A DNA stretch of 64,000 nt, taken from positions 3,162,001-3,226,000 of the forward strand of contig NZ_CP152342.1 in assembly GCF_045291395.1 (NCBI RefSeq). The letters run 5' to 3'. Below are positions 39,336 through 48,462 of this stretch, piece after piece (the first letter of the stretch is position 1; every line of letters starts with the position of its first letter). The position numbers were made by a program, and so were the translations under genes. This stretch comes from MR-S7 sp000400995. GTDB taxonomy: Bacteria > Pseudomonadota > Gammaproteobacteria > Burkholderiales > Burkholderiaceae_C. Under the pieces are notes generated by a model. The model had not been told where the DNA came from. It made no database searches and saw only the letters and a list, made by a program, of their open reading frames with translations.

Positions 39336-40017
39336 GAGCCCTTCCCTCATCAGCCCCGAAGACTGGGCCGCCATCCGGCTGACGCTGGAGCTGGCCGGCA
39401 TCACCACCGTGCTGCTGCTGGCGCTGTGCACGCCGCTGGCCTGGTGGCTGGCGCACACGCGCTCGCGCTGGCGCGGGCCGGTGGGCGCGGTGGTGGCACT
39501 GCCGCTGGTGCTGCCGCCCACGGTGATCGGCTTCTACCTGCTGGTGGCCATGGGGCCGCACGGGTTCATCGGCCACCTCACCGACGCGCTGGGGCTGTCG
39601 CGCCTGCCGTTCACCTTTCCCGGCCTGGTCATCGGCTCGCTGGTGTATTCGCTGCCCTTCGCGGTGCAGCCGCTGCAGCGCGCCTTCGAGGCCACGGGCC
39701 GCCGCCCGCTGGAGGTGGCTGCCACGCTGGGCGCGGGGCCGCTGGACCGGTTCTTCACCGTCGCCCTGCCGCTGGCGCGGCCGGGCTTCGTCACCGCCGC
39801 CATCCTGAGCTTCGCGCACACGGTGGGCGAGTTCGGCGTAGTGCTCATGCTGGGCGGCAACATCCCCGGCGTGACGCGCGTGGTGTCGGTGCAGATCTAC
39901 GACCACGTGGAGGCCATGGAATACGCCCAGGCGCACTGGCTCGCGGGCGGCATGGTGGCGTTCTCGTTCGTGGTGCTGATGCTGCTGCACTGGCTGCAGC
40001 CGAAAGGAGCGCGATGA
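39277..40017 (+). CDS. modB: Molybdate ABC transporter permease ModB
   Basis: Inner-membrane permease with five to six helices and the BPD-type loop LQRAFEATGRRPLEVAATLGAG. The ATG at 39277 follows AAGGG with good spacing but lies inside repeat copy A9; a TTG at 39334 (LSPSLISPEDWAAIR) gives 227 residues, close to the usual family length, and may be the real start. The stop overlaps modC by four bases. Confidence 0.93.
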   Translation: MFSCRNPLHESQPALFPIALSPSLISPEDWAAIRLTLELAGITTVLLLALCTPLAWWLAHTRSRWRGPVGAVVALPLVLPPTVIGFYLLVAMGPHGFIGHLTDALGLSRLPFTFPGLVIGSLVYSLPFAVQPLQRAFEATGRRPLEVAATLGAGPLDRFFTVALPLARPGFVTAAILSFAHTVGEFGVVLMLGGNIPGVTRVVSVQIYDHVEAMEYAQAHWLAGGMVAFSFVVLMLLHWLQPKGAR

Positions 40018-41090
40018 GCGGCATCCACGCCCGCCTGCGCCTGGCCCGGCCGGACTTCCTGCTGGAGGTGGACCTGCGCCTGCCGGGCCACGGCGTCACG
40101 GCGCTCTTCGGCCCCTCGGGCTGCGGCAAGACCACCTGCCTGCGCGCCGTGGCGGGGCTGGAGCGCGCCCAGGGCAGCGTGCAGGTCAACGGCGAGACCT
40201 GGCAGGACGACGATGCCCGCCACTGGCGGCCCACCCACCAGCGCGCGCTGGGCTACGTGTTCCAGGAAGCCAGCCTGTTCGCCCACATGAACGTGCAGCG
40301 CAACATGGAATACGGCCTGCGCCGCCTGCCGCCGCAGCAGCGGCGCGTGTCGCTGGAGCAGGCGGTGGACCTGCTGGGCCTGGGCGCGCTGCTCGCGCGC
40401 ATGCCGCACACGCTGTCGGGCGGCGAACGCCAGCGCGTGGCCATCGCCCGCGCACTGGCCACCAGCCCGCGCGTGCTGCTCATGGACGAGCCCCTGGCCG
40501 CGCTGGACGCCGCGCGCAAGGCCGAGGTCATGCCCTACCTGGAGCGCCTGCACCGCACGCTGGACATTCCCGTGCTCTACGTCAGCCACTCCCTCGACGA
40601 GGTGGCGCGCCTGGCCGCGCACCTCGTGCTCCTGGACCAGGGCCGCGCCATCGCCCAGGGCCCCACCGCCGCGCTCATGGCCCGGCCCGACCTGCCCCTG
40701 GCGCACGGCGAGGGGGCCGCCGCGCTGGTCCAGGGCCGCGTGCTGGCGCACGACGCGCACGACCACCTGCTCACCGTGGCCTTCGGCGGCGGCCAGCTGC
40801 AGGTGGTGAGCCCACGCGTTTACGCGCCGGGCGAGCCGGTGCGCCTGCGCGTACCGGCACGCGACGTGAGCCTGGCACGCACGCGCGCGCCCGACAGCAG
40901 CATCCTGAACCTGCTGCCCGCGCGCATCACCCACGTGGCGCCCGACGGCCCGGGCCAGGCGCTGGTGCAGCTCGACGCGGGCGGCACGGCGCTGCTGGCG
41001 CGCATCACCCAGCGCTCGTGCGGGGCGCTGGCGCTGGCCGAGGGGCAGGAGGTGTTCGCGCAGGTGAAGGGCGTGGCGCTGGTGGAGTAG
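40014..41090 (+). CDS. modC: Molybdate ABC transporter ATPase ModC
   Basis: A 358-residue ATPase with Walker A GPSGCGKTT, signature LSGGERQRVAIARAL, Walker B VLLMDEPLAALD and switch SHSLDEV. A C-terminal TOBE (molybdate-binding) domain follows (about 295-356, SSILNLLPARITHVAPDG). It overlaps modB by four bases and completes the modABC operon. Confidence 0.95.
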   Translation: MSGIHARLRLARPDFLLEVDLRLPGHGVTALFGPSGCGKTTCLRAVAGLERAQGSVQVNGETWQDDDARHWRPTHQRALGYVFQEASLFAHMNVQRNMEYGLRRLPPQQRRVSLEQAVDLLGLGALLARMPHTLSGGERQRVAIARALATSPRVLLMDEPLAALDAARKAEVMPYLERLHRTLDIPVLYVSHSLDEVARLAAHLVLLDQGRAIAQGPTAALMARPDLPLAHGEGAAALVQGRVLAHDAHDHLLTVAFGGGQLQVVSPRVYAPGEPVRLRVPARDVSLARTRAPDSSILNLLPARITHVAPDGPGQALVQLDAGGTALLARITQRSCGALALAEGQEVFAQVKGVALVE

Positions 41091-41290
41091 GCGTATTCCC
41101 CGATTGCTATGCAAGCCATAGCGCTACACCGGCATGAAACCATGCCTTTGCCCTTGAAGCACGCATACCCGACCGGCGCCCGGGGCGCGCGGAATCCTTA
41201 GAATGGCGCCCTTGTAAAAGTTTGTCCGGCCCTTGCACCACCCCTGCATGCGGCCGGATACGCGCACCCGGCCGTTTTCTTGGAGACACC

Positions 41291-41908
41291 ATGCAGGCTC
41301 TACTCGCGCTCTCACGAGCGATCGACAGGCTCAACGCCTTCGTCGGCAAATATTCCATCTGGCTGATCTTTGCCGCCACCTTCATCAGCGCAGCCAACGC
41401 CATCGTCCGCAAGGCGTTCAACTACAGCTCCAACGGCTTCCTCGAAGTGCAGTGGTACCTGTTCGCCTGGTCGTTCCTGATCGCGGCCGGCTGGACGCTG
41501 CTCAACCGCGAGCACGTGCGCATCGACGTGATCAACAGCCGCCTGTCCAAGAAGACGCAGGTGTGGATCGATATCGTGGGCTTCGCCCTTTTCCTCACGC
41601 CGCTGTGCATCACCATCCTGTGGCTGAGCACGCCAGTAGTGGTCCAGATGTACCAGTCGGGCGAAGTGTCGGGCAACCCCGGCGGCCTGATCCGCTGGCC
41701 GGTGTGGGTGGCGATCCCCGTCGGCATCACGCTGCTGATGCTGCAGGGCTGGTCCGAGCTCATCAAGCGCATCGCCTTCCTCACCGGCGATGGCCCCGAC
41801 CCCATGGGCAAGCTGACCGACAAGAGCGCCGAGGAAGAACTGGCCGAGGCCCTGCGCGCCGAGGCCGAGAAGAAGCAGGCCGAGGCCCTGGCCGCCGCAC
41901 AACGCTAA
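41291..41908 (+). CDS. TRAP transporter small permease (DctQ type)
   Basis: A 205-residue membrane protein with four helices. It contains EVQWYLFAWSFLIAAGWTL and NREHVRIDVINSRL, the signature of the small TRAP subunit. The C-terminal 40 residues form a charged, alanine- and glutamate-rich helix that may be a coiled coil. It starts behind TGGAGACACC and precedes the large subunit by 22 bases. The 200-base gap upstream has no other ORF; it holds the promoter region. Confidence 0.92.
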   Translation: MQALLALSRAIDRLNAFVGKYSIWLIFAATFISAANAIVRKAFNYSSNGFLEVQWYLFAWSFLIAAGWTLLNREHVRIDVINSRLSKKTQVWIDIVGFALFLTPLCITILWLSTPVVVQMYQSGEVSGNPGGLIRWPVWVAIPVGITLLMLQGWSELIKRIAFLTGDGPDPMGKLTDKSAEEELAEALRAEAEKKQAEALAAAQR

Positions 41909-41930
41909 CGAGCTGCAGGACCAATCGACC

Positions 41931-43733
41931 ATGGAATTCCTTACCACTAACTACGCCCCGATCATGTTCGCGGGGCTCATCGTCTTCCTGCTGCTGGGCT
42001 TTCCCGTCGCGTTCAGCCTGGGCGCCTGCGGCCTGCTGTTCGGCTTCGCGGGCATCGAGCTGGGCGTCTTCCCCTCCTCCGTGATGGCCTGGCTGCCCCA
42101 GCGCCTGATCGGCATCATGGCCAACGACACGCTGCTGGCCGTGCCCTTCTTCACGCTCATGGGCCTGGTGCTGGAGCGCAGCGGCATGGCCGAGGACCTG
42201 CTCGACACCGTCGGGCAGGTGTTCGGCCCGGTGCGCGGCGGCCTGGCGCTGGCCGCGATCTTCGTGGGCGCGCTGCTGGCCGCCACCACGGGGGTGGTGG
42301 CCGCCTCCGTGATCTCGATGGGCCTGATCTCGCTGCCCATCATGCTGCGCTACGGCTACGACCGGCCGCTGTCGGCCGGCGTGATCGCAGCCTCGGGCAC
42401 GCTGGCGCAGATCATTCCGCCCTCGCTGGTGCTGATCCTCATGGCCGACCAGCTCGGCAAGAGCGTGGGCGAGATGTACAAGGGTGCCTTCATCCCCGGC
42501 TTCATGCTCATGGGCCTGTACGTGGTGTGGGTGGTGATCCTGGCCATCTTCAAGCCCAAGGCCGTGCCGGCACTGCCGCCCGAGGCGCGCATCTACCGCG
42601 AGGACAACGGCAGCTCCGGCTACACCTCGCTGGCCGTGGTGATGGGCCTGTCCACCGCCGTCGCCATCTTCCTGGCTACGCACATGGCCGACGTCCACAC
42701 CTGGTGGACGGGCACGGAAGTGCTGGACGTGCCCACCGACGAGAAGATCGTCACCGCCATGTGCGGCGGCACCTTCATCGCCTTCGTGCTCGCCAGCATC
42801 AACCGCGTGTTCAAGCTGGGCCTGCTCTCGCGCCTGGCCGAGCGCGTGACCTTCGTGCTGATCCCGCCGCTGCTGCTGATCTTCCTGGTGCTGGGCACCA
42901 TCTTCCTGGGCATCGCCACGCCCACCGAGGGCGGCGCCATGGGCGCCATGGCCGCGCTGGTGATCGGCTTCGCGCGCAAGCGCCTGGACATGAAGCTGCT
43001 GCAGCAGGCCCTGGCCTCCACCACGCGCCTGGCCAGCTTCGTGATGTTCATCATGATCGGCGCCACCACCTTCAGCCTGGTGTTCCAGGCCGCCGACGGC
43101 CCGAAGTGGGTGGAGCACCTGCTGACCAGCCTGCCCGGCGGCCAGGTGGGCTTCCTGATCGTGGTGAACGTCATGATCTTCTTCCTGGCGTTCTTCCTGG
43201 ACTACTTCGAGCTGTCCTTCATCGTGGTGCCGCTGCTGGGCCCCGTGGCCGAGAAAATGGGCATCGACCTGATCTGGTTCGGCGTGCTGCTGGCCATGAA
43301 CATGCAGACCTCGTTCATGCACCCGCCGTTCGGCTTCGCGCTGTTCTTCCTGCGCTCCGTCGCGCCCGACAAGCCCTACGTGGACCGCGTCACGCACAAG
43401 GTGATCCAGCCCGTGACCACCATGCAGATCTACAAGGGCGCGGTTCCCTTCGTCATCATCCAGCTCGTCATGGTGGGCGTGCTCATCGCGTTCCCCGGCA
43501 TCGTCACCGGCTCGCTCGACAAGAAGGTGGAGGTGAACATGGAGACCGTGAACAGCCAGATGATGGATGCGCTGCAGAACGAGGAAAGCTACGGCGACCC
43601 GGACAACAACCCCTTCGGCGAAGCCAACGAGCCGGCCGAGGCCGAGGGCGCCGAGCCCGCCGCCTCGGACGCGGCGGAGGGCGGCTATGGCTCGGACGAC
43701 CCGGCCAAGGACCTGCTACAGCAAAGCAAGTAG
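41931..43733 (+). CDS. TRAP transporter large permease (DctM type), extended form
   Basis: A 600-residue membrane protein, much longer than the usual about 430 residues. The core motifs are FFTLMGLVLERSG, GPVRGGLALAAIFVGALLAATTGVVAASV, GTLAQIIPPSLVLILMADQ and GIATPTEGGAMGA. Extra sequence is a roughly 80-120 residue insertion after residue 205 and an acidic hydrophilic tail from about residue 540. Longer DctM proteins of this type are known among TRAP systems for large or organic-acid substrates. The partner binding protein is encoded on the opposite strand at 43909. Confidence 0.92.
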   Translation: MEFLTTNYAPIMFAGLIVFLLLGFPVAFSLGACGLLFGFAGIELGVFPSSVMAWLPQRLIGIMANDTLLAVPFFTLMGLVLERSGMAEDLLDTVGQVFGPVRGGLALAAIFVGALLAATTGVVAASVISMGLISLPIMLRYGYDRPLSAGVIAASGTLAQIIPPSLVLILMADQLGKSVGEMYKGAFIPGFMLMGLYVVWVVILAIFKPKAVPALPPEARIYREDNGSSGYTSLAVVMGLSTAVAIFLATHMADVHTWWTGTEVLDVPTDEKIVTAMCGGTFIAFVLASINRVFKLGLLSRLAERVTFVLIPPLLLIFLVLGTIFLGIATPTEGGAMGAMAALVIGFARKRLDMKLLQQALASTTRLASFVMFIMIGATTFSLVFQAADGPKWVEHLLTSLPGGQVGFLIVVNVMIFFLAFFLDYFELSFIVVPLLGPVAEKMGIDLIWFGVLLAMNMQTSFMHPPFGFALFFLRSVAPDKPYVDRVTHKVIQPVTTMQIYKGAVPFVIIQLVMVGVLIAFPGIVTGSLDKKVEVNMETVNSQMMDALQNEESYGDPDNNPFGEANEPAEAEGAEPAASDAAEGGYGSDDPAKDLLQQSK

Positions 43734-43756
43734 CCTCCCACTGCGGCCTCCCCGCG

Positions 43757-43783
43757 AGCCCCGGCCCTGCCGGGGCTTTTTTA
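43757..43783 (+). terminator. Rho-independent terminator after the large TRAP gene
   Basis: AGCCCCGG-CCC-TGCCGGGGCT followed by six Ts, 23 bases after the stop codon. Confidence 0.85.
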
Positions 43784-43787
43784 TGCC

Positions 43788-43845
43788 GAATCGGGCTGTA
43801 GCGCTCGTCCAGCAAGCGCAGGCAGCTCCATTTTCAATAGCAGTC
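43788..43845. repeat. Interspersed palindromic repeat, family A, copy 10
   Basis: GTAGCGCTCGTC and CAGCAAGCGCAGGCAGCTCC with the TTTTCAATAGCAG end, placed between the convergent TRAP QM and P genes. Confidence 0.7.
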
Positions 43846-43853
43846 CAGCCATG

Positions 43854-43881
43854 AAAAAAGCCGCAGCGGCTGCTGCGGCTT
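43854..43881 (-). terminator. Terminator of the TRAP binding-protein gene
   Basis: On the minus strand, AGCCGCAG ... CTGCGGCT is followed by six Ts, 28 bases after the stop of the gene at 43909. Confidence 0.8.
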
Positions 43882-43908
43882 CGTGGGCGCGGAGAACGCG
43901 CGCGGCGG

Positions 43909-44991
43909 TCAGATCTTGACCGAGTTCATGTACTGGTTGAACGGGAACTCCGAGAAGCGATTCCACAGGATCTGGTCGCGCTGGAAGGCGCGCATGTCCT
44001 GGTGGATCTTCTTGAAGTCGGGCGACTTGTCCTCGTGCTCCTTGAACACCTCCATCGACGCCTTGAAGCCCGCATCCACCAGCGCCTTGGGGAAGGCCTT
44101 GAGCTGCGTCTTGTTGGCCACCAGGCGCTTGATCGACTGGGGATTGACCACCATGTACTTGGAGGTCATGTCGGCCGCTGCCACGCGCGTAGCGGCGTCC
44201 AGGATGGCCTTGTTCTCGGGCGACAGGGCGTTGTACTTCTTGATGTTGATGAAGAACTCCAGGTCGGCCGAGCCTTCCCACCAGCCGGGGTAGTAGTAGA
44301 AGGGCGCCACCTTGTTGAAGCCCAGCTTCTCGTCGTCGTAGGGGCCGACGAACTCCACGGCGTCCAGCGTGCCCTTCTCGAGCGCCTGGTACACGTCGCC
44401 GGCAGGCATGTTCTGCGCCACCACGCCCAGCTTGGCCATGGCCTCGCCGAACACGCCGCCGCCCAGGCGCATCTTCAGGCCCTTGAGGTCGGCCACGGTC
44501 TTGATTTCCTTGCGGTACCAGCCGCCCATCTGGGTGGTGGTGTTGCCGGCGCTGGCGGTCTTGAAGTTGTACTTCTCGAAGAACGCGTCCAGCAGCTTGC
44601 GGCCGTTGCCGTGGTCCTTCCAGGCGTTCATCTGCAGCGTGGTCAGGCCGAAGGGCACGGCGCAGCTGAAGGCGAAGATCGGGTCCTTGCCGGTGAAGTA
44701 GTAGGCGGCAGTCTGCGCCATGTCGATGGTGTCGGCCTGCAGGGCGTCCACCACGCCGAAGGCGGGCATCAGCTCGCCGGCGGGGTGCACCGAGATCTCG
44801 AACTTGCCGCCCGACATGGCCTTGACGGCCTCGGAGAGTTTTTCCGCGCTGCCGAAGATCGTGTCCAGGGACTTGGGAAAGCTGGAGGCGAGGCGCCAGC
44901 GCACGGCCGCTTGCGCGTGCACGGCGGGGGCGACGCCTGCGGCGAGCACGCCTGCCAGACCGGCCTGCTTGATGATTGAACGACGATCCAT
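43909..44991 (-). CDS. TRAP transporter solute-binding protein (DctP type), Tat-exported
   Basis: A 360-residue periplasmic binding protein whose N-terminus MDRRSIIKQAGLAG carries a twin-arginine signal ending AVHAQA. The fold is the DctP type: GGKFEISVHPAGELMPAF, MGGWYRKEIKTVADLKGLKMR and KGTLDAVEFVGPYDD. The helix motif with QMGGWYRKEI is close to TakP-like proteins that bind 2-oxo acids; this ligand is a guess. It converges with the QM genes. Start 44991 was chosen for the signal peptide. Confidence 0.92.
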   Translation of the reverse strand: MDRRSIIKQAGLAGVLAAGVAPAVHAQAAVRWRLASSFPKSLDTIFGSAEKLSEAVKAMSGGKFEISVHPAGELMPAFGVVDALQADTIDMAQTAAYYFTGKDPIFAFSCAVPFGLTTLQMNAWKDHGNGRKLLDAFFEKYNFKTASAGNTTTQMGGWYRKEIKTVADLKGLKMRLGGGVFGEAMAKLGVVAQNMPAGDVYQALEKGTLDAVEFVGPYDDEKLGFNKVAPFYYYPGWWEGSADLEFFINIKKYNALSPENKAILDAATRVAAADMTSKYMVVNPQSIKRLVANKTQLKAFPKALVDAGFKASMEVFKEHEDKSPDFKKIHQDMRAFQRDQILWNRFSEFPFNQYMNSVKI

Positions 44992-45135
44992 GGATTGATT
45001 CTCCGAAGTGATGAGTAGCAAACAAAACGGCGGCACGCGCCATGTGCGGCCGCCGACACCCACTTTTTGAGTGGATTCAAATTGTAGAAACTCGCCCGCT
45101 TGCCTCCCGTGCGGGTTTCCACCGAAAAAAACGTT

Positions 45136-47019
45136 TCATGCGGCCGCGCGCGCCGGCTGCTGTGCGCCGAAGCGCGCACGGATGGAGCGCTCGATGCCCT
45201 GCGCATCCAGCCCCTGCAGCGCCAGCAGCTTGGCCGGGTCGCCATGCTCGATGAACGCATCGGGCAGACCCAGCTGCAGCACCGGGCACTGCACGCCCGC
45301 GGCGTTCAGGGCCTCGGCCACTGCGCTGCCCGCGCCGCCCATGGTGCAGCCCTCCTCCACCGTCACCAGCGCGTCGTGGCCGGCGGCGACGGAGAACAGC
45401 AGTTCGTTGTCCAGCGGCTTGGCCCAGCGCATGTTGACCACCGTGGCGCCCAGCGCCTCGCCCGCCTCCAAGGCGGGATAGAGCAGCGTGCCGAAGGCCA
45501 GGATGGCGATGCGCGCCCCCTTGCGGCGCACCTCGCCCTTGCCGAAGGGCAGGCCCTCCAGGCTGGCCAGCGGCTGCACGCCCACGCCGGCCCCGCGCGG
45601 GTAGCGCACGGCCACGGGGTGGTCCTGCTCGAAGGCGGTGGTGAGCAACTGGCGGCATTCGCGCTCGTCGGCCGGGCAGGCCATGCTCATGTTCGGGATG
45701 CAGCGCACGAAGGCGATGTCGTAGGCGCCCGCGTGCGTGGCGCCGTCCGCGCCGACGAGGCCCGCGCGGTCGAGCGCGAAGACCACGGGCAGGTTCTGCA
45801 GCGCCACGTCGTGGATGAGCTGGTCGTAGGCGCGCTGCAGGAAGGTGGAGTAGATGGCCACCACGGGCTTGACGCCCTCGCAGGCCATGCCGGCGGCAAA
45901 GGTCACGGCGTGCTGCTCGGCGATGCCCACGTCGTAGTAGCGGCCTGGGAAGCGCTGCTCGAACTCCACCATGCCCGAGCCCTCGCGCATCGCGGGCGTG
46001 ATGCCGACCAGGCGCTCGTCCTTCGCGGCCATGTCGCACAGCCACTGGCCGAAGACCTGGGTGAAGGTCTGCTTGGGCGGCGTGGCGGGCTTGACCAGGC
46101 CCACGCGCGGGTCGAACTTGCCGGGGCCGTGGTAGGCCACGGGATCGGCCTCGGCGAGCTTGTAGCCCTGGCCCTTCTTGGTGACCACGTGCAGGAACTG
46201 CGGGCCCTTGAGGCCCTTGATGTTCTCCAGCGTGGGGATGAGCGAGTCGAGGTCGTGCCCGTCGATCGGCCCGATGTAGTTGAAGCCGAATTTCTCGAAC
46301 AGCGTGGCGGGCACCACCATGCCTTTGGCCTGCTGCTCCAGGCGCTTGGCGAGTTCGAGCAGCGGCGGCACGGGCCGCAGCACGCTCTTGCCCACGTCGC
46401 GCGCCTTGGCGTAGAACTGGCCGCTCATGAGCTGGGCGAGGTAGCGGTTGAGCGCGCCCACGGGCGGGCTGATGCTCATGTCGTTGTCGTTCAGGATGAC
46501 GAGCAGGTTGGCGTCGGCCACGCCCGCGTTGTTGAGCGCCTCGAAGGCCATGCCGGCGGTCATCGCGCCGTCGCCGATCACCGCGATGGCGTGGCGGTCC
46601 TCGCCCTTCTGCTTGGCCGCCAGCGCCATGCCCAGCGCGGCCGAGATGCTGGTGGACGAGTGCGCGGTGCCGAAGGTGTCGTATTCGCTCTCGGCACGCT
46701 GCGGAAAGCCCGACAGGCCGCCGAGCTGGCGCAGTGTGGACATGCGCTCGCGCCGGCCGGTCAGGATCTTGTGCGGATAGGTCTGGTGGCCCACGTCCCA
46801 CACCACGCGGTCGCGCGGCGTGTCGAACACCGCGTGCAGGGCGATGGTCAGCTCCACCGTGCCGAGGTTGGACGACAGGTGCCCGCCGGTCTTGGACACG
46901 CTCTCCAGCACGTAGGCGCGCAGCTCGATGGCCAGGCTCTTGAGGTCGGCGCGCGGGAGCCGGCGCAGATCGGCCGGGTCGTTCACGCTTTCGAGCAGCG
47001 GGTAGTTCGTCGTGGACAT
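45136..47019 (-). CDS. dxs: 1-deoxy-D-xylulose-5-phosphate synthase
   Basis: First enzyme of the methylerythritol phosphate pathway of isoprenoid synthesis: pyruvate plus glyceraldehyde 3-phosphate to DXP with thiamine diphosphate. The 627-residue protein has the TPP-binding motif GDGAMTAGMAFEALNNAG, LHVVTKKGQGYKLAE, the catalytic region EQHAVTFAAGMA and the DRAG motif (FALDRAGLVGADG). It is the last gene of the conserved xseB-ispA-dxs cluster. Repeat copy A11 lies just upstream. Confidence 0.98.
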   Translation of the reverse strand: MSTTNYPLLESVNDPADLRRLPRADLKSLAIELRAYVLESVSKTGGHLSSNLGTVELTIALHAVFDTPRDRVVWDVGHQTYPHKILTGRRERMSTLRQLGGLSGFPQRAESEYDTFGTAHSSTSISAALGMALAAKQKGEDRHAIAVIGDGAMTAGMAFEALNNAGVADANLLVILNDNDMSISPPVGALNRYLAQLMSGQFYAKARDVGKSVLRPVPPLLELAKRLEQQAKGMVVPATLFEKFGFNYIGPIDGHDLDSLIPTLENIKGLKGPQFLHVVTKKGQGYKLAEADPVAYHGPGKFDPRVGLVKPATPPKQTFTQVFGQWLCDMAAKDERLVGITPAMREGSGMVEFEQRFPGRYYDVGIAEQHAVTFAAGMACEGVKPVVAIYSTFLQRAYDQLIHDVALQNLPVVFALDRAGLVGADGATHAGAYDIAFVRCIPNMSMACPADERECRQLLTTAFEQDHPVAVRYPRGAGVGVQPLASLEGLPFGKGEVRRKGARIAILAFGTLLYPALEAGEALGATVVNMRWAKPLDNELLFSVAAGHDALVTVEEGCTMGGAGSAVAEALNAAGVQCPVLQLGLPDAFIEHGDPAKLLALQGLDAQGIERSIRARFGAQQPARAAA

Positions 47020-47020
47020 A

Positions 47021-47090
47021 TGCTATGTTTTCCGTAGCTGTTTGCGCTTGCTACATAAGCGCTGGAGGCCAATTTTGCTTCCAGAGCCGT
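47021..47090. repeat. Interspersed palindromic repeat, family A, copy 11
   Basis: GTAGCTGTTTGCGCTTGC, ATAAGCGCTGGAGGCC and ATTTTGCTTCC, filling the 81-base gap between ispA and dxs, which are transcribed from right to left. Confidence 0.8.
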
Positions 47091-47100
47091 CCTTCTATCT

Positions 47101-47982
47101 TCAGTGCGAACGGTGCACCACCATGTCGGCCAGCGCCGCGAGGGCGCGCGTATCTTGCAGGCCGCTGCCGTCCAGCGCCGCGTGCGCGTCGGCCAGCAGC
47201 GCCCGGGCATGGGCCCTCGCGGGCTCCAGGCCCATGAGCGACACGTAGGTGGGCTTGTCGCTCGCCGCGTCCTTGCCCGCCGTCTTGCCCAGCGTGGCGG
47301 AGTCCTGCGTCACGTCGAGGATGTCGTCCACCACCTGGAACGCCAGGCCCACGGCCGCGCCGTACTGCGCCAGTGCCTGCTGCGCCCGCGCATCGGGCTG
47401 GCCGCAGGCCGCACCCATCACCACGCTGGCCTGCAGCAGCGCGCCGGTCTTGAGGCGGTGCATCTGGCGCAGCTGCGCCTCGTCGAGCTGCCTGCCCACG
47501 CTGGCCAGGTCGATGGCCTGGCCGCCGGCCATGCCGTCGGCGCCGGCCGCCAGCGCCAGCAGGCGGCACAGCCGTGCCTGCATCGCGGGGGGCACACCGT
47601 CCTCGGGCGTGAGCAGCGCGAAGGCCAGGGCCTGCAGGGCGTCGCCCGCGAGCAGCGCCTGGGCCTCGCCGAAGCGCACGTGCACCGTGGGCTTGCCGCG
47701 GCGCATCACGTCGTTGTCCATGCAGGGCATATCGTCGTGCACCAGCGAATAGGCGTGGATCAGCTCCACGGCGCAGGCAGCGCGCAGCGCGGCCTCGCCC
47801 TGCCCCTGCACGGCCTCGCAGGCCGCCAGCACCAGCAGCGGGCGCAGGCGCTTGCCGCCGTCGAGCACCGCGTAGCGCATGGCTTCGCCCAGGCCCGCGG
47901 GCGCTTCGGCGCACACCCAGCGCGACAAGGCGTCTTCCACCTGCGCCAGCTGGCGCTCCATCCAGGGGGTGAGATCGAACAT
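47101..47982 (-). CDS. ispA: Farnesyl diphosphate synthase (polyprenyl synthetase)
   Basis: A 293-residue synthase that joins isopentenyl diphosphate units to give farnesyl diphosphate. The first Asp-rich motif (HDDMPCMDND) and the second (FQVVDDILD) bind magnesium and substrate; GGKRLRPLL at about residue 45 is also conserved. The start overlaps the xseB stop (ATGA). It works directly downstream of Dxs and the MEP pathway. Confidence 0.96.
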   Translation of the reverse strand: MFDLTPWMERQLAQVEDALSRWVCAEAPAGLGEAMRYAVLDGGKRLRPLLVLAACEAVQGQGEAALRAACAVELIHAYSLVHDDMPCMDNDVMRRGKPTVHVRFGEAQALLAGDALQALAFALLTPEDGVPPAMQARLCRLLALAAGADGMAGGQAIDLASVGRQLDEAQLRQMHRLKTGALLQASVVMGAACGQPDARAQQALAQYGAAVGLAFQVVDDILDVTQDSATLGKTAGKDAASDKPTYVSLMGLEPARAHARALLADAHAALDGSGLQDTRALAALADMVVHRSH

Positions 47983-48224
47983 CACTCTTGCGTCCAAGGC
48001 TGCAGCGCCCCCTCGTCCAGCACCTTGATCTGGTCCTGCACCGCCTCCAGGCGCTTGCGGCAGAACTCCAGCAGCACCGCGCCGCGCTGGTAGCCGGCGA
48101 GCATCTCGTCCAGCGGCAACTGGCCCGATTCGATGCGGCCCACGAGCTGCTCCAGCTCCTCCAGCGCGGCTTCGTAGCTGGCGGGATCGGGCAATGGCGA
48201 AGGGGCGGCAGGGGCCTTGGGCAT
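47982..48224 (-). CDS. xseB: Exodeoxyribonuclease VII small subunit
   Basis: An 80-residue protein with SYEAALEELEQLVGRIESGQLPLDEMLAGYQRG, the signature of XseB. It joins XseA, not in the window, to form exonuclease VII. It is first of the xseB-ispA-dxs operon and overlaps ispA by a base or so. Confidence 0.95.
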   Translation of the reverse strand: MPKAPAAPSPLPDPASYEAALEELEQLVGRIESGQLPLDEMLAGYQRGAVLLEFCRKRLEAVQDQIKVLDEGALQPWTQE

Positions 48225-48344
48225 GGGGTGGGGAAGCGCCGGGCGCGCGAGTGGAAACCGCCGATTTTAGGCGCAGCCCCCGCACGGCCCCGCCGCGCGG
48301 GCAGGCAATACACATACCGCAGGCGCGGAAATAACCCCACCGCC

Positions 48345-48350
48345 TATAAT
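48345..48350 (+). promoter_or_regulatory. Possible -10 element TATAAT upstream of the Rieske gene
   Basis: A perfect TATAAT lies 113 bases before the ATG at 48463. I could not find a good -35 match at the right distance, so this is weak. Confidence 0.35.
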
Positions 48351-48366
48351 CCCATTCCTTTCACCG

Positions 48367-48407
48367 CGAACCGGCTACGGAGTCTTCCTGGGCCGGTTTC
48401 GTTTTTT
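48367..48407 (+). terminator. Terminator-like hairpin in the leader of the Rieske gene
   Basis: CGAACCGGC ... GCCGGTTTCG followed by six Ts lies between the TATAAT and the start codon. It could act as an attenuator, or terminate antisense or upstream transcription. Confidence 0.5.
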
Positions 48408-48462
48408 CAGCTCCGTGCGCAACCGCACCCTCCCTGTGGGGAGTCTTTAGGTCAGGTCACCC

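Noticed and set aside
41097..41150. Possible degenerate family A copy upstream of the TRAP genes
   Set aside because: Only short fragments (GCTATGCAAGCCATAGCGCT) resemble the repeat; no pair of arms is present.
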